From: Lachnospiraceae bacterium | GTDB taxonomy: Bacteria > Bacillota > Clostridia > Lachnospirales > Lachnospiraceae | DNA: 33,019 nt | Assembly (NCBI GenBank): GCA_017482485.1 | Contig: JAFUMV010000055.1 | Location: 1-33,019, forward strand | Direction of reading: 5' to 3' | Shown: positions 25,114 to 32,769 of the stretch, piece by piece | Layout of the letters: every line of letters starts with the position of its first letter | Position numbering within the stretch: the stretch's first letter is position 1 | The notes under the pieces: generated by a model | Seen by the model: the letters and a program-made list of their open reading frames with translations, nothing else | The model's database searches: none | What the model was told of the DNA's origin: nothing | Position numbers and translations under genes: made by a program

Positions 25114-25890
25114 TTATTTATTATTCTCCTGATAAAGCTGCAATGACATTTCAGCCATCACCCGCTCATAAGCCGGAGTATCCGTTTCGTTTCCGCAAAA
25201 ACAAACAATGAAAGGCTGCTTTGCGTAAATAATTCCCACATCGTGAGTGATTTTGCTGTCCTCTCCGGTCTTATGGGCGATTTCCGGTTCCGGATCCAGC
25301 GCATTTAAATAAAATGGAATCTTTCCGTTCACCTGCTGATTTTTCATGATGGAAATCATTTTCTCACTGCTCATGCTGTCAATCAGCGTCCCCTGATACA
25401 TCTGCTCCAGAAGCACTGCCGTCTGTTTTGCGGTTATCTGGTTCTGAATGCCTCTTTTGGACTTTTCTGTATCGTACATCTTGCGGCGAAGCCACACATC
25501 TTCATATCCAAGCTTTCTGATCTCTTCATTGATCTGTTCGATTCCCAGAAGATCAATCAGTATGTTCGTTGCAGTATTGTCACTGAATATAATCATCAGT
25601 GTGATCAAATCCATCACTGTGACTTCAAGCCCCTCATGCATGTAGGCAACCGCGCCGCAGGAGGGAACATAATATTCTTTCTTCATCACAATGATCTGAT
25701 CCGGGTCCAGCGCCCCGGTGCTGATTCTGTAAAAAGCATCCGCCATAATATAAAGCTTGATCACACTTGCTGCGAACATTTTCTCATTTTTCCGGTAGGA
25801 AAGCTCCTGGCCGGTGACAAGATTCTTATAGTAAAAGCTGATGGACCCCGGAAGTTTTTCCAGGTATGTATTCATTTCCTGCTGCGTCAT
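25114..25890 (-). CDS. Class-A beta-lactamase-fold serine hydrolase A (Beta-lactamase2 type)
   Basis: 258 residues with motifs S42-V-I-K45, S103-D-N105 and K207-T-G209. There is no signal peptide, so a cytoplasmic location is expected. The omega-loop Glu (ExxLN) is not recognisable; the region reads RRKMYDTEKSKRGIQNQITAKQ, which resembles other non-resistance members of the family. It is the first gene of the nine-gene cell-wall peptide operon, 28 nt before the epimerase. GGAGG lies upstream of the ATG, with ten bases between; a second ATG at residue 6 is possible. The co-location with epimerase, NlpC/P60 and peptide transporter suggests a peptidase or esterase acting on imported D-amino-acid peptides. 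No convincing promoter was identified in the gap upstream. Confidence 0.82.
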   Translation of the reverse strand: MTQQEMNTYLEKLPGSISFYYKNLVTGQELSYRKNEKMFAASVIKLYIMADAFYRISTGALDPDQIIVMKKEYYVPSCGAVAYMHEGLEVTVMDLITLMIIFSDNTATNILIDLLGIEQINEEIRKLGYEDVWLRRKMYDTEKSKRGIQNQITAKQTAVLLEQMYQGTLIDSMSSEKMISIMKNQQVNGKIPFYLNALDPEPEIAHKTGEDSKITHDVGIIYAKQPFIVCFCGNETDTPAYERVMAEMSLQLYQENNK

Positions 25891-25974
25891 GCGTTTTCCG
25901 CCTCCGATCAGTTAAATTCTGTCAGTAAATATGCATTCCACATACACTTTCCCAGAATCCATTACATTAAAAAC

Positions 25975-26123
25975 AGAATTTCGCTCTGCGAAATTCTTCC
26001 GGCAATCATAGATTGCCTGCGCGGCGGGTCCGCAAAGCGGACATCTTCCATTCCGCCGCAGTGCGATCCCCCGGTGGGGCTTTTTTATACGATAGGAAAC
26101 AAAGTTTCCTATCGTATAAAAAA
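25975..26123 (+). repeat. Compound structured intergenic element, copy 2
   Basis: Parts in order: perfect hairpin AGAATTTCGC-TCT-GCGAAATTCT (25975-25997); hairpin GGCAATC-ATA-GATTGCC (26001-26017); outer helix GCGGCGG (26021-26027) with CCGCCGC (26053-26059) around inner hairpin GTCCGC-AAA-GCGGAC (26028-26042); small stem CCCC/GGGG (26068-26079) then C and six T (26081-26086); and a perfect 20-bp palindrome, arms 26081-26100 and 26104-26123. The organisation and the 26061-26100 sequence match copy 1 at 16-144, with different but still paired stem sequences. It fills most of the 364-nt gap between serine hydrolase A and the lactonase-like gene; no gene was found in that gap. Confidence 0.75.
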
Positions 26124-26155
26124 GAGGTGCTGTACCCTCATACAGTCACCTCTTT
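26118..26155 (-). terminator. Terminator of the lactonase-like gene
   Basis: AAAGAGGTG (26121-26129) pairs with CACCTCTTT (26147-26155), with an inner CTGTA/TACAG helix. On minus it is followed by six T. Those T residues are also one arm of the 26081-26123 palindrome, so the terminator and the structured element overlap. Confidence 0.8.
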
Positions 26156-26254
26156 GCAACATTCCTCTTTTGATGATACGAACTTTACTTTATTTTTGTA
26201 AATCAGTATAGCGTATTTTCAGAAAAAATCAAGCCTTTTTTCATCATATTTATA

Positions 26255-27307
26255 TCAGATTCTATGGAAAATAACGCAATTTGGCTGATCAACCTTAATT
26301 TCTTTTCCGTTCATCACAATCAGTCCTTTATCCAGGTGTACATTGAAAAAGGTCATGGTATTGGATTCATGGTTTAAAGACACCAGATGACGGTTGTCCG
26401 GGAACAGCGCCGCATCCTTTGGATACTCTCCGCTGATGGGCAGGCAGAACAGCTTCGTCAGCAGTCCCGTGCCCTCATCAATGCTGTATACTACTACACT
26501 GTTGTCCCCCGCATTGGAGCTCACCAGATATTTAAAATCCTCCGAAAGATTCAGCGCGCTGGCCGCAGTACCGCTGGCGTGATAATTGTTTACCGTAGGG
26601 ACAGTCTGAATTTTTTCGAAGAAAGGAAGATTATTTTCTTCCCGGTAAGCATATACATCAATGATCTTTTTCAATTCATGGATGATATACAGATATTCTC
26701 CATCCCTGCTGAACTTGATATGGCTGGGAGAGGATTCGACTTCGCTGCGGACAACATCTGCCAGACTCAGCTTGCCGGTCTTGTGGTCCAGACGATATAC
26801 CTTGGTATGGTCCAGGCCCATGTCAGCAGCACACAGATACTTATTGTCTCTTGTCATCTTCACACAGCTCACATGGGGGCGGAAGTTACGCTCGGCAATA
26901 CTGCCCAGTCCTCTGTGGAAAACTTCATCCGTGATCTCCCCTACACTGCCGTCCTCATTGACCCGAAGCACCGTAATTTTTCCGTCATGCCATCCTGCCA
27001 CAAATAAATATTTATCTTCATAATCGGTGGACAAATGATGACCGCGCATCCCGTTGATGGATGCCACATTAATCGTTCTTAATCCTCCATCCGGAAGAAT
27101 CTCGTATGCTTCCACGCCAAAATCCGTAATGGAATAAAGCCACTTTCTGTTATGAGAAATCGTCAGATAAGACGAATTGGTAATCTCCACCCTGTCTTTT
27201 AAAGAAAACCTGCCGTTTTCCATATCCACATTATAAATGGAAAGACCATGATTATCTCCCATAGTATAGGTAGAAACATAGGCCACATATTTATTCTGCT
27301 GAGTCAT
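26255..27307 (-). CDS. Beta-propeller lactonase-family protein (YbhE/6-phosphogluconolactonase-like)
   Basis: 350 residues of seven-bladed propeller character. Repeated blade segments such as LTISHNRKWLYSI, LSTDYEDKYLFVAG, VKMTRDNKYLCAADMGLDHTKVY, IKFSRDGEYLYIIHE, LNLSEDFKYLVSSNAGDNSVVVYSID and AALFPDNRHLVSLNHESNTMTFF are typical of the lactonase family that includes E. coli YbhE/Pgl. That family hydrolyses 6-phosphogluconolactone or related lactones; the substrate here is unproven and no pentose phosphate genes adjoin. No signal peptide, so cytoplasmic. GGAG precedes the ATG, and a promoter with an 18-nt spacer lies about 60 nt upstream. Monocistronic. Confidence 0.8.
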   Translation of the reverse strand: MTQQNKYVAYVSTYTMGDNHGLSIYNVDMENGRFSLKDRVEITNSSYLTISHNRKWLYSITDFGVEAYEILPDGGLRTINVASINGMRGHHLSTDYEDKYLFVAGWHDGKITVLRVNEDGSVGEITDEVFHRGLGSIAERNFRPHVSCVKMTRDNKYLCAADMGLDHTKVYRLDHKTGKLSLADVVRSEVESSPSHIKFSRDGEYLYIIHELKKIIDVYAYREENNLPFFEKIQTVPTVNNYHASGTAASALNLSEDFKYLVSSNAGDNSVVVYSIDEGTGLLTKLFCLPISGEYPKDAALFPDNRHLVSLNHESNTMTFFNVHLDKGLIVMNGKEIKVDQPNCVIFHRI

Positions 27308-27367
27308 TGATTCCCTTCTCCTTTCAAAGACCGGTAATTCTAACTTTCTAAAAAATTTCCTTTCGCT

Positions 27368-27397
27368 ATTTTACCATACATTGCATCGGTTTGTTAA
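27368..27397 (-). promoter_or_regulatory. Promoter of the lactonase-like gene
   Basis: On minus, -35 TTAACA (27392-27397), 18-nt spacer, -10 TAAAAT (27368-27373). Confidence 0.6.
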
Positions 27398-27489
27398 TCC
27401 CTTTTTCGCCGCGTATTTATTTTTTATTTTGCCAAAGACGCAAGCAAAACTGTTACGGTAAGTATCATCATCCGCGAATAAAAGGTAAC

Positions 27490-27517
27490 TTGACAACCTT
27501 TTAAAATAACGTAAACT
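27490..27517 (+). promoter_or_regulatory. Promoter of the RluA-family gene
   Basis: Consensus -35 TTGACA (27490-27495), 16-nt spacer, -10 TAAACT (27512-27517), about 30 nt ahead of the start codon. Confidence 0.65.
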
Positions 27518-27552
27518 GTTTTACAGGAATAAAAAGCAGAAAGGCTCTTATC

Positions 27553-28446
27553 ATGGAACGCACTCTTATTTATCGAATTGATGACGATAACGCGGGAATT
27601 ACCGTGGCACAATATTTAAAGAAAAAAGGCTATTCCTCCGCTAACCTTACTGATCTGAAAAAAATGCCGGAAAGCATCCTGGTAAACGGGAAGTGGGAAT
27701 TTATGATTTTCAGGCTGTCAGCCGGGGATGTACTTACCGTACACATTCAGGAAAACACATCTTCCGAAAAAATCCCGCCCGTGTCTCTTCCTCTGGATAT
27801 TGTCTACGAAGATGAAGATCTGATGGTCATCAACAAACCCGCAGACCTTCCGATTCATCCTTCCATGGGCAATTATACCCATTCTCTGGGCAACGCTGTG
27901 GCCGGATATTTTGCGGAGCAGAACATTCCTTTTGTATTTCGATGCATCAACCGTCTGGATCACAACACCTCAGGCCTTACCATCGTTGCAAAACACATGT
28001 TAAGCGGCAGCATCCTCTCCACCATGGTCAAGCACCGGGAAATCCGCAGAGAATACCTCGGCATCGTCAGAGGCAGCGTCACGCCCCCTGCCGGTACCAT
28101 AACCGCGCCGCTGGGCCGCAAAAGCGGTTCCATCATCGAGCGCACCATCGATTTTGAAAACGGAGAATCCGCCATTACCCACTACCGGGTCCTGGAAGAA
28201 AAAAACGGGCACAGCCTGGTGCTCCTTCATCTGGAGACAAGCCGCACCCATCAGATACGGATTCATATGAAATATCTGGGGTTTCCCCTTATTGGAGATT
28301 CCCTCTACAATCCGGACATGGAATTCATCAGCCGCCAGGCCCTGCATTCCGCCCGCCTTGTATTTTTGCATCCCATTACAGGGCAGAGAATGGAATTCAC
28401 CGCTGCGCTGCCCGAGGATATGCGTCGGGTTATTTCGCTGTCCTGA
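27553..28446 (+). CDS. RluA-family pseudouridine synthase
   Basis: Isomerises specific uridines of rRNA or tRNA to pseudouridine. The 297-residue protein has an S4-like N-terminal region (about 10-66), the motif VINKPADLPIHPS (about 92-104), the catalytic Asp136 in CINRLDHNTSGL, and the RluA/RluD landmarks REYLGIVRG, ETSRTHQIRIHMKYLGFPLIGDSLY and HSARLVFLHP. It belongs to the RluA/C/D group; which uridine is modified cannot be told from sequence. AAAGG lies upstream, somewhat far from the ATG. Its last 17 nt overlap the 3' end of the convergent mannosidase gene, and no terminator is visible between them. Confidence 0.92.
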   Translation: MERTLIYRIDDDNAGITVAQYLKKKGYSSANLTDLKKMPESILVNGKWEFMIFRLSAGDVLTVHIQENTSSEKIPPVSLPLDIVYEDEDLMVINKPADLPIHPSMGNYTHSLGNAVAGYFAEQNIPFVFRCINRLDHNTSGLTIVAKHMLSGSILSTMVKHREIRREYLGIVRGSVTPPAGTITAPLGRKSGSIIERTIDFENGESAITHYRVLEEKNGHSLVLLHLETSRTHQIRIHMKYLGFPLIGDSLYNPDMEFISRQALHSARLVFLHPITGQRMEFTAALPEDMRRVISLS

Positions 28447-31400
28447 TGCGGAAGCTCTTAATCTCATAAGGTTTCATCACGAAGGACAGGCTGTTATCAT
28501 TCAGAATCACATCCTGTTCTTTTTCTTCGATCAGATTACACTCCTCTGCAGAGACAACATCCACGCCAAAGTTCAAAACAGTCTTTGTTCTGGCATTTTC
28601 AGATTCATATACGCGCACAATGACACCATCTCCGTCTTCTGCTGCTTTTATGGTTTCAATCACTACATTGGACTGATTGACAGATACAAAAGAATACTTT
28701 TCTTTGTCTGCCCCCTTCATCACAGCATAGGCAGGCTGATTCAGGAAATAGGCTTTCTTCACGGTCTGAGCAGCCTTCCAGGTCTCCCCGTGTGGATAAA
28801 TTGCATAGGTAAATACATGTTCTTCCTGATCTGTTGTGGGATTGGGCTCAATTCCGGATTTGATCAGTGTCAGGCCGATGTTGCCGTCCTTAATGGAATG
28901 ACCGTACTTGCAGTCATTCAGCAGGCTGACGCCATAGTGCCCCTCGGAAACATCGATCCACTTCTGACCGCAGCTTTCAAATCTGGCCATATCCCAACTG
29001 GTATTGGTATGCGTTTTTCTGGTGATGTTGCCGAACTGAATATCAAAGGTGGCCTCATCGGTATGCACGTCCACAGGGAAATGCACTTTTAACAGATGCT
29101 GGCTTTCCTTCCAGTCCACCCAGGTCTTAAACTCGATCTTTCTGTCATTCGCATAGAAGAAAATTTCCTGCTTTAACAGGGAGTTGGACATTTTACGTTC
29201 CACGTAAAGGCTATATCTTACCGGTCCTCTCTCTCGCCACTGCACGCACTCGGCATCGGTCATATCCCAGTATTTTTCGGTGTAAAAAATATCAATATCC
29301 CAGTTATCGTAATACATGGGCTTATCTTCATACATGCGAAGCAGATTGCCCTTTTGTCCTTCTTTCAGAACTTCTCTGTCGTATTCCTTATCATAGATAC
29401 GGTCAAACAGACCGTTCTCATCCACTTCCACAATATAATAAGGCGTTTCCAATGTATTTCCATCCAGGCGGAATGCATTGCAGGCTTCCGGAGCCGTTGC
29501 TGCTGCAAACGTTTTGTATCCCTTGGAAGGAATTCCGCGAAGCCACGCCACAGCGCCTTCAGCGGTCTGCTGCACCGGATAAAGATTTCCCTCTGCATCT
29601 GCCAGAGCGGCAGCACTGCATTCTCCAAGATGTATCACATCATCCCGTTCAAAACCGGTTGTATTAAATACAGTCACACCTTCCTGTTTTGCCGCCAGTA
29701 TGTCCAGACGCTTTTGAATCATTTCTTTTAACTGCGCTGCGATCTGCTCGTATTCAACCTTTGTCACATCGTATACTTCTCTGATGGAAGAACCGGGCAG
29801 AATATCATGAAACTGGTTTAAAAGCACATTCTTCCAGATTTTATCCAGTTCCTCTTTCGGATAATTCAATGCATCCAAGGTCAGTACGGACAAAAGCTCC
29901 AGATCCATCAGACCAAGCTCGGATTTTCTGTTGGAACGTTTGTTTCTTGCCATGGAAGTATAGGTTCCGCGATGATATTCAAAGTAAAACTCGCCTTCCC
30001 AGGTAGCCAGTCGTCTGTCGTTCTTCACACGTTCTTCCAGCTCTTTAAAGAAAGTTGCAGAGAACGCCTGTCTCACCTTCGGGATACCGCGAATTCCTTT
30101 TTCCATACGGATGGAAGTTTCCAGCATGTCTCTGGTGGGACCGCCGCCGCCGTCTCCATAACCATAGGAAATCAGAATGTCGTTATTAATATCCTTGTTC
30201 TGATAACGCTGCCATCCTCCCATGATCGCATCGGGATGCAGCATGCCGTTATAGGTGGTGAAGAAATTGCTTACCGGCTGTCCTACGCTCAGCGTTGTGA
30301 TCAGATGTGTCAGAATTTCTGTACCATCGATACCTCTCCACATCATTGTATCATTGGGAACTTTGTTAAACTGGTTCCACGCAAGCTTTGTGGTCATAAA
30401 ATAGTTAATGCCGGATTTTTTCATAATCTGAGGAAGTGCTCCGGAATAACCAAATACATCGGGCAGCCACAAAATTTCATTATCCACACCAAACTCTTCT
30501 TTAAAGAAACGCTTGCCGTGCATAAACTGACGCACCAGCGATTCTCCGGAAGTCAGATTACAGTCCGCTTCCACCCACATGCCGCCTTCGGGCTCCCAAC
30601 GTCCTTCTCTGATTCTCTCCTTAATCTTTTCATAAACTTCCGGATAGCGTTCCTTTAAAAACTCATACAGCTGAGGCTGGCTGGACATAAAGCGGTAGTT
30701 GGGATATTCCTCCATCAGCTTCAGGACCGTGGAAAAGCTTCTTGCCACCTTTTCTCTGGTCTGCGCCACAGTCCACCACCAGGCAACATCGATATGGGTA
30801 TGACCGATGCAGGTTGCAATCACATCCTCATAGCCTGCCATATCCTCATAAAGCGCCTTATTCAGATAGGCATCTGCTTTGCTTAACGATTCATAAAACG
30901 CTTCAGAATAAGGAACACGAAGATCCAGCAGATTAATGCAGTTATTCAGAACATGCTCAATATCACGGCGTACCTTATCATCTTTCTCCATTCGGCTAAA
31001 TGCCGTTACAGGAACCCAGAGATCATAATACAGCTTTTTAATCTTTGCATCCACTTCCTGAATGTCTACCATCAGGTTAAACTCTGCATGAAGAATCCCC
31101 GTATATGCCTGCAGTTCCAGACGGATCTTCTCTCCTGCTTTCGCACAGTCTGTCAGAAATACCTCCCGGTGATTCATGTCGATTCCCTGTGTCACTTCAC
31201 CGTTTACAAAAAGAAGAAACTGGGGATTTCTGCCGTCATCCCATTCATCAATCTGCGTGCGGACATTAATCCACATGCTTTTTTTGTCCATCTCTTCAGG
31301 AACAGTCAGTTCACCGCGAAACCAGTAATGCTCATCCGGGCCATACCAGTGCATGCTTTTGCTGTCAAACTTTTCCCAGTTTGCCTGATCCCGGTCCGCA

Positions 31401-31522
31401 TCTTCAGGTCGAACGAAATTTCCCTTTTTATACACCCAGTCACTGACAGGCAGCGTCTGCTTTACAGACATTTTCTTTAATTGGTCGCCAATTACATAAA
31501 CTCTTCTATCAAGAAATTCCAT
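28430..31522 (-). CDS. Alpha-mannosidase, glycoside hydrolase family 38
   Basis: Retaining, zinc-dependent exo-alpha-mannosidase of 1030 residues. An N-terminal beta domain (about 1-225; WFRGELTVPEEM, FLLFVNGEVTQG) is followed by the GH38 catalytic domain with metal ligands H243 and D245 (GHTHIDVAWWW), the nucleophile D355 (LWLPDVFGYSGALPQIMKKSG), and the later metal-binding His in NQFHDILPGSSI; C-terminal beta-sandwich domains follow. No signal peptide, so it probably acts on imported or phosphorolysed mannosides in the cytoplasm. AGGAAGG supports the start. It is divergent from a LacI-family gene whose promoter overlaps its own, making that regulator the likely controller. Host or yeast glycan degradation is a reasonable inference, helped by the possible fucosidase at the window end. 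Confidence 0.93.
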   Translation of the reverse strand: MEFLDRRVYVIGDQLKKMSVKQTLPVSDWVYKKGNFVRPEDADRDQANWEKFDSKSMHWYGPDEHYWFRGELTVPEEMDKKSMWINVRTQIDEWDDGRNPQFLLFVNGEVTQGIDMNHREVFLTDCAKAGEKIRLELQAYTGILHAEFNLMVDIQEVDAKIKKLYYDLWVPVTAFSRMEKDDKVRRDIEHVLNNCINLLDLRVPYSEAFYESLSKADAYLNKALYEDMAGYEDVIATCIGHTHIDVAWWWTVAQTREKVARSFSTVLKLMEEYPNYRFMSSQPQLYEFLKERYPEVYEKIKERIREGRWEPEGGMWVEADCNLTSGESLVRQFMHGKRFFKEEFGVDNEILWLPDVFGYSGALPQIMKKSGINYFMTTKLAWNQFNKVPNDTMMWRGIDGTEILTHLITTLSVGQPVSNFFTTYNGMLHPDAIMGGWQRYQNKDINNDILISYGYGDGGGGPTRDMLETSIRMEKGIRGIPKVRQAFSATFFKELEERVKNDRRLATWEGEFYFEYHRGTYTSMARNKRSNRKSELGLMDLELLSVLTLDALNYPKEELDKIWKNVLLNQFHDILPGSSIREVYDVTKVEYEQIAAQLKEMIQKRLDILAAKQEGVTVFNTTGFERDDVIHLGECSAAALADAEGNLYPVQQTAEGAVAWLRGIPSKGYKTFAAATAPEACNAFRLDGNTLETPYYIVEVDENGLFDRIYDKEYDREVLKEGQKGNLLRMYEDKPMYYDNWDIDIFYTEKYWDMTDAECVQWRERGPVRYSLYVERKMSNSLLKQEIFFYANDRKIEFKTWVDWKESQHLLKVHFPVDVHTDEATFDIQFGNITRKTHTNTSWDMARFESCGQKWIDVSEGHYGVSLLNDCKYGHSIKDGNIGLTLIKSGIEPNPTTDQEEHVFTYAIYPHGETWKAAQTVKKAYFLNQPAYAVMKGADKEKYSFVSVNQSNVVIETIKAAEDGDGVIVRVYESENARTKTVLNFGVDVVSAEECNLIEEKEQDVILNDNSLSFVMKPYEIKSFRIRTAK

Positions 31523-31562
31523 GCGCTTTCCTTCCTTTAGTTAACATTTTGTAACCTAATTC

Positions 31563-31591
31563 TTGTCTTCCACCCAAAATTGTGATACACT
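31563..31591 (+). promoter_or_regulatory. Promoter of the second LacI gene
   Basis: -35 TTGTCT (31563-31568), 17-nt spacer, -10 TACACT (31586-31591) on plus. It lies side by side with the divergent mannosidase promoter; the two -10 regions almost touch. Confidence 0.5.
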
Positions 31592-31592
31592 T

Positions 31593-31621
31593 TTTATAGA
31601 TTTTTTCAAATCCCAAACCAA
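31593..31621 (-). promoter_or_regulatory. Promoter of the alpha-mannosidase gene
   Basis: On minus, -35 TTGGTT (31616-31621), 17-nt spacer, -10 TATAAA (31593-31598), within the 122-nt divergent region shared with the LacI gene. An imperfect repeat TTAGTTA...TAACCTAA near 31536-31560 could be an operator, but the match is weak. Confidence 0.5.
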
Positions 31622-31644
31622 ATGATAATATCGGAGGTTCACAT

Positions 31645-32667
31645 ATGCCCAAAATTACCATGCAGGATATAGCGGATGCGCTAAACACATCCCGCGTCAC
31701 CGTCTGGAAGGCTTTTAATAACCGCAGCGGCGTTTCAGACACGCTTCGAGCTCAGATACTTCAGAAAGCAGATGAACTCGGCTATTCCAGATATATTCCG
31801 GATCCACCTTCCACTGCACCGACAAAGCATAAAACAGTTGCCCTCATTGTGTCAAGACCTGAATCTTCCATTTTCTGGACAAACATCATTCATCAAATTG
31901 CAAAAGAATTCTCAATGTGCAATATGGATCTGATCTACACTTATGTTCCCACCACCAGCAACGACGGATATACTCTTCCCGCCAGTTTAAGCGATGGCAC
32001 CATCAGTGGCTGTATCATCCTCAATGTATATGATATCCGGATTATCCGCCAAATCAATGAACTGGAAATTCCGAAAGTCTTTTTAGACACGGTAACCGAT
32101 CTTCCCCCGGAAGAGCTGCAGGGCGATCTGGTATTGCTGGAAGGCCGTTATACCATGTTTCAGTTGACAAACTATATCCTGGATCACGGTTATACTCGCC
32201 TTGGTTTCATCGGTGATGTTCATTACGCAAAAACCAATGCGCTGCGCTATGACGGTTTCAAGGATGCAATGCACAGCAGGAATCTCAAAATCAATCCCGA
32301 CTATTGCCTTGATGCGCCCTTGGAACTTTCAAACTATGATGAGCAGATTTTGGATTTTCTCCGCAAGCTTCCTGAAATGCCCCAGGGATTTATCTGTGCC
32401 AGCGATTACGTGGCTCATGTAGTGCAATCCTACCTGGTCACTCAGAACATTCGTATTCCGGAAGATATCATTCTAACCGGCTATGATGGCTGCACGGAAC
32501 ATCCCGCACTCTCCCAGCTGTCAGCAACTGTTGAAGTGGAAACTGCTACACTTGGAACGCGCCTGGCCAGACAGCTTTTGTTCCGAATGGACAATCCTGT
32601 GGATTCCCGGGAAATTATTTATGTCATCTCCGATATTGTGCATCCTTCGTTCTGTCCTACTGTATAA
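31645..32667 (+). CDS. LacI/GalR family transcriptional regulator
   Basis: 340 residues. The N-terminal helix-turn-helix KITMQDIADALNTSRVTVWKAFNNRSGVSDTLR (3-35) replaces the usual TVSRVLN by TVWKAFN. A sugar-binding-type sensor domain follows (VALIVSRPESSIFWTNIIHQIAKEF, DGTISGCIILNVYD, GYTRLGFIGDVHYAKTNALRYDGFKDAM, GFICASDYVAHVVQ, ILTGYDGC). CGGAGG lies seven bases before the ATG. It is divergent from the GH38 mannosidase and most likely represses or activates it in response to a mannose-related sugar; this is inferred from position only. Confidence 0.9.
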   Translation: MPKITMQDIADALNTSRVTVWKAFNNRSGVSDTLRAQILQKADELGYSRYIPDPPSTAPTKHKTVALIVSRPESSIFWTNIIHQIAKEFSMCNMDLIYTYVPTTSNDGYTLPASLSDGTISGCIILNVYDIRIIRQINELEIPKVFLDTVTDLPPEELQGDLVLLEGRYTMFQLTNYILDHGYTRLGFIGDVHYAKTNALRYDGFKDAMHSRNLKINPDYCLDAPLELSNYDEQILDFLRKLPEMPQGFICASDYVAHVVQSYLVTQNIRIPEDIILTGYDGCTEHPALSQLSATVEVETATLGTRLARQLLFRMDNPVDSREIIYVISDIVHPSFCPTV

Positions 32668-32714
32668 TTTTACTTTTCATTTCAAGAAGGAAACACGGTT
32701 TCTTTCTCAGCTTA

Positions 32715-32760
32715 TAAACGGAGTCTCGTTTCCGAGGCTCCGTTTATATAAATCCTTTTA
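32715..32760 (+). terminator. Terminator of the second LacI gene
   Basis: TATAAACGGAG-CTCG (32715-32730) pairs with CGAG-CTCCGTTTATA (32735-32750), a 16-bp stem with one G-T wobble and a TTTC loop, followed by TAAATCCTTTTATTG. The U-tract is imperfect. Confidence 0.65.
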
Positions 32761-32769
32761 TTGACTGAT

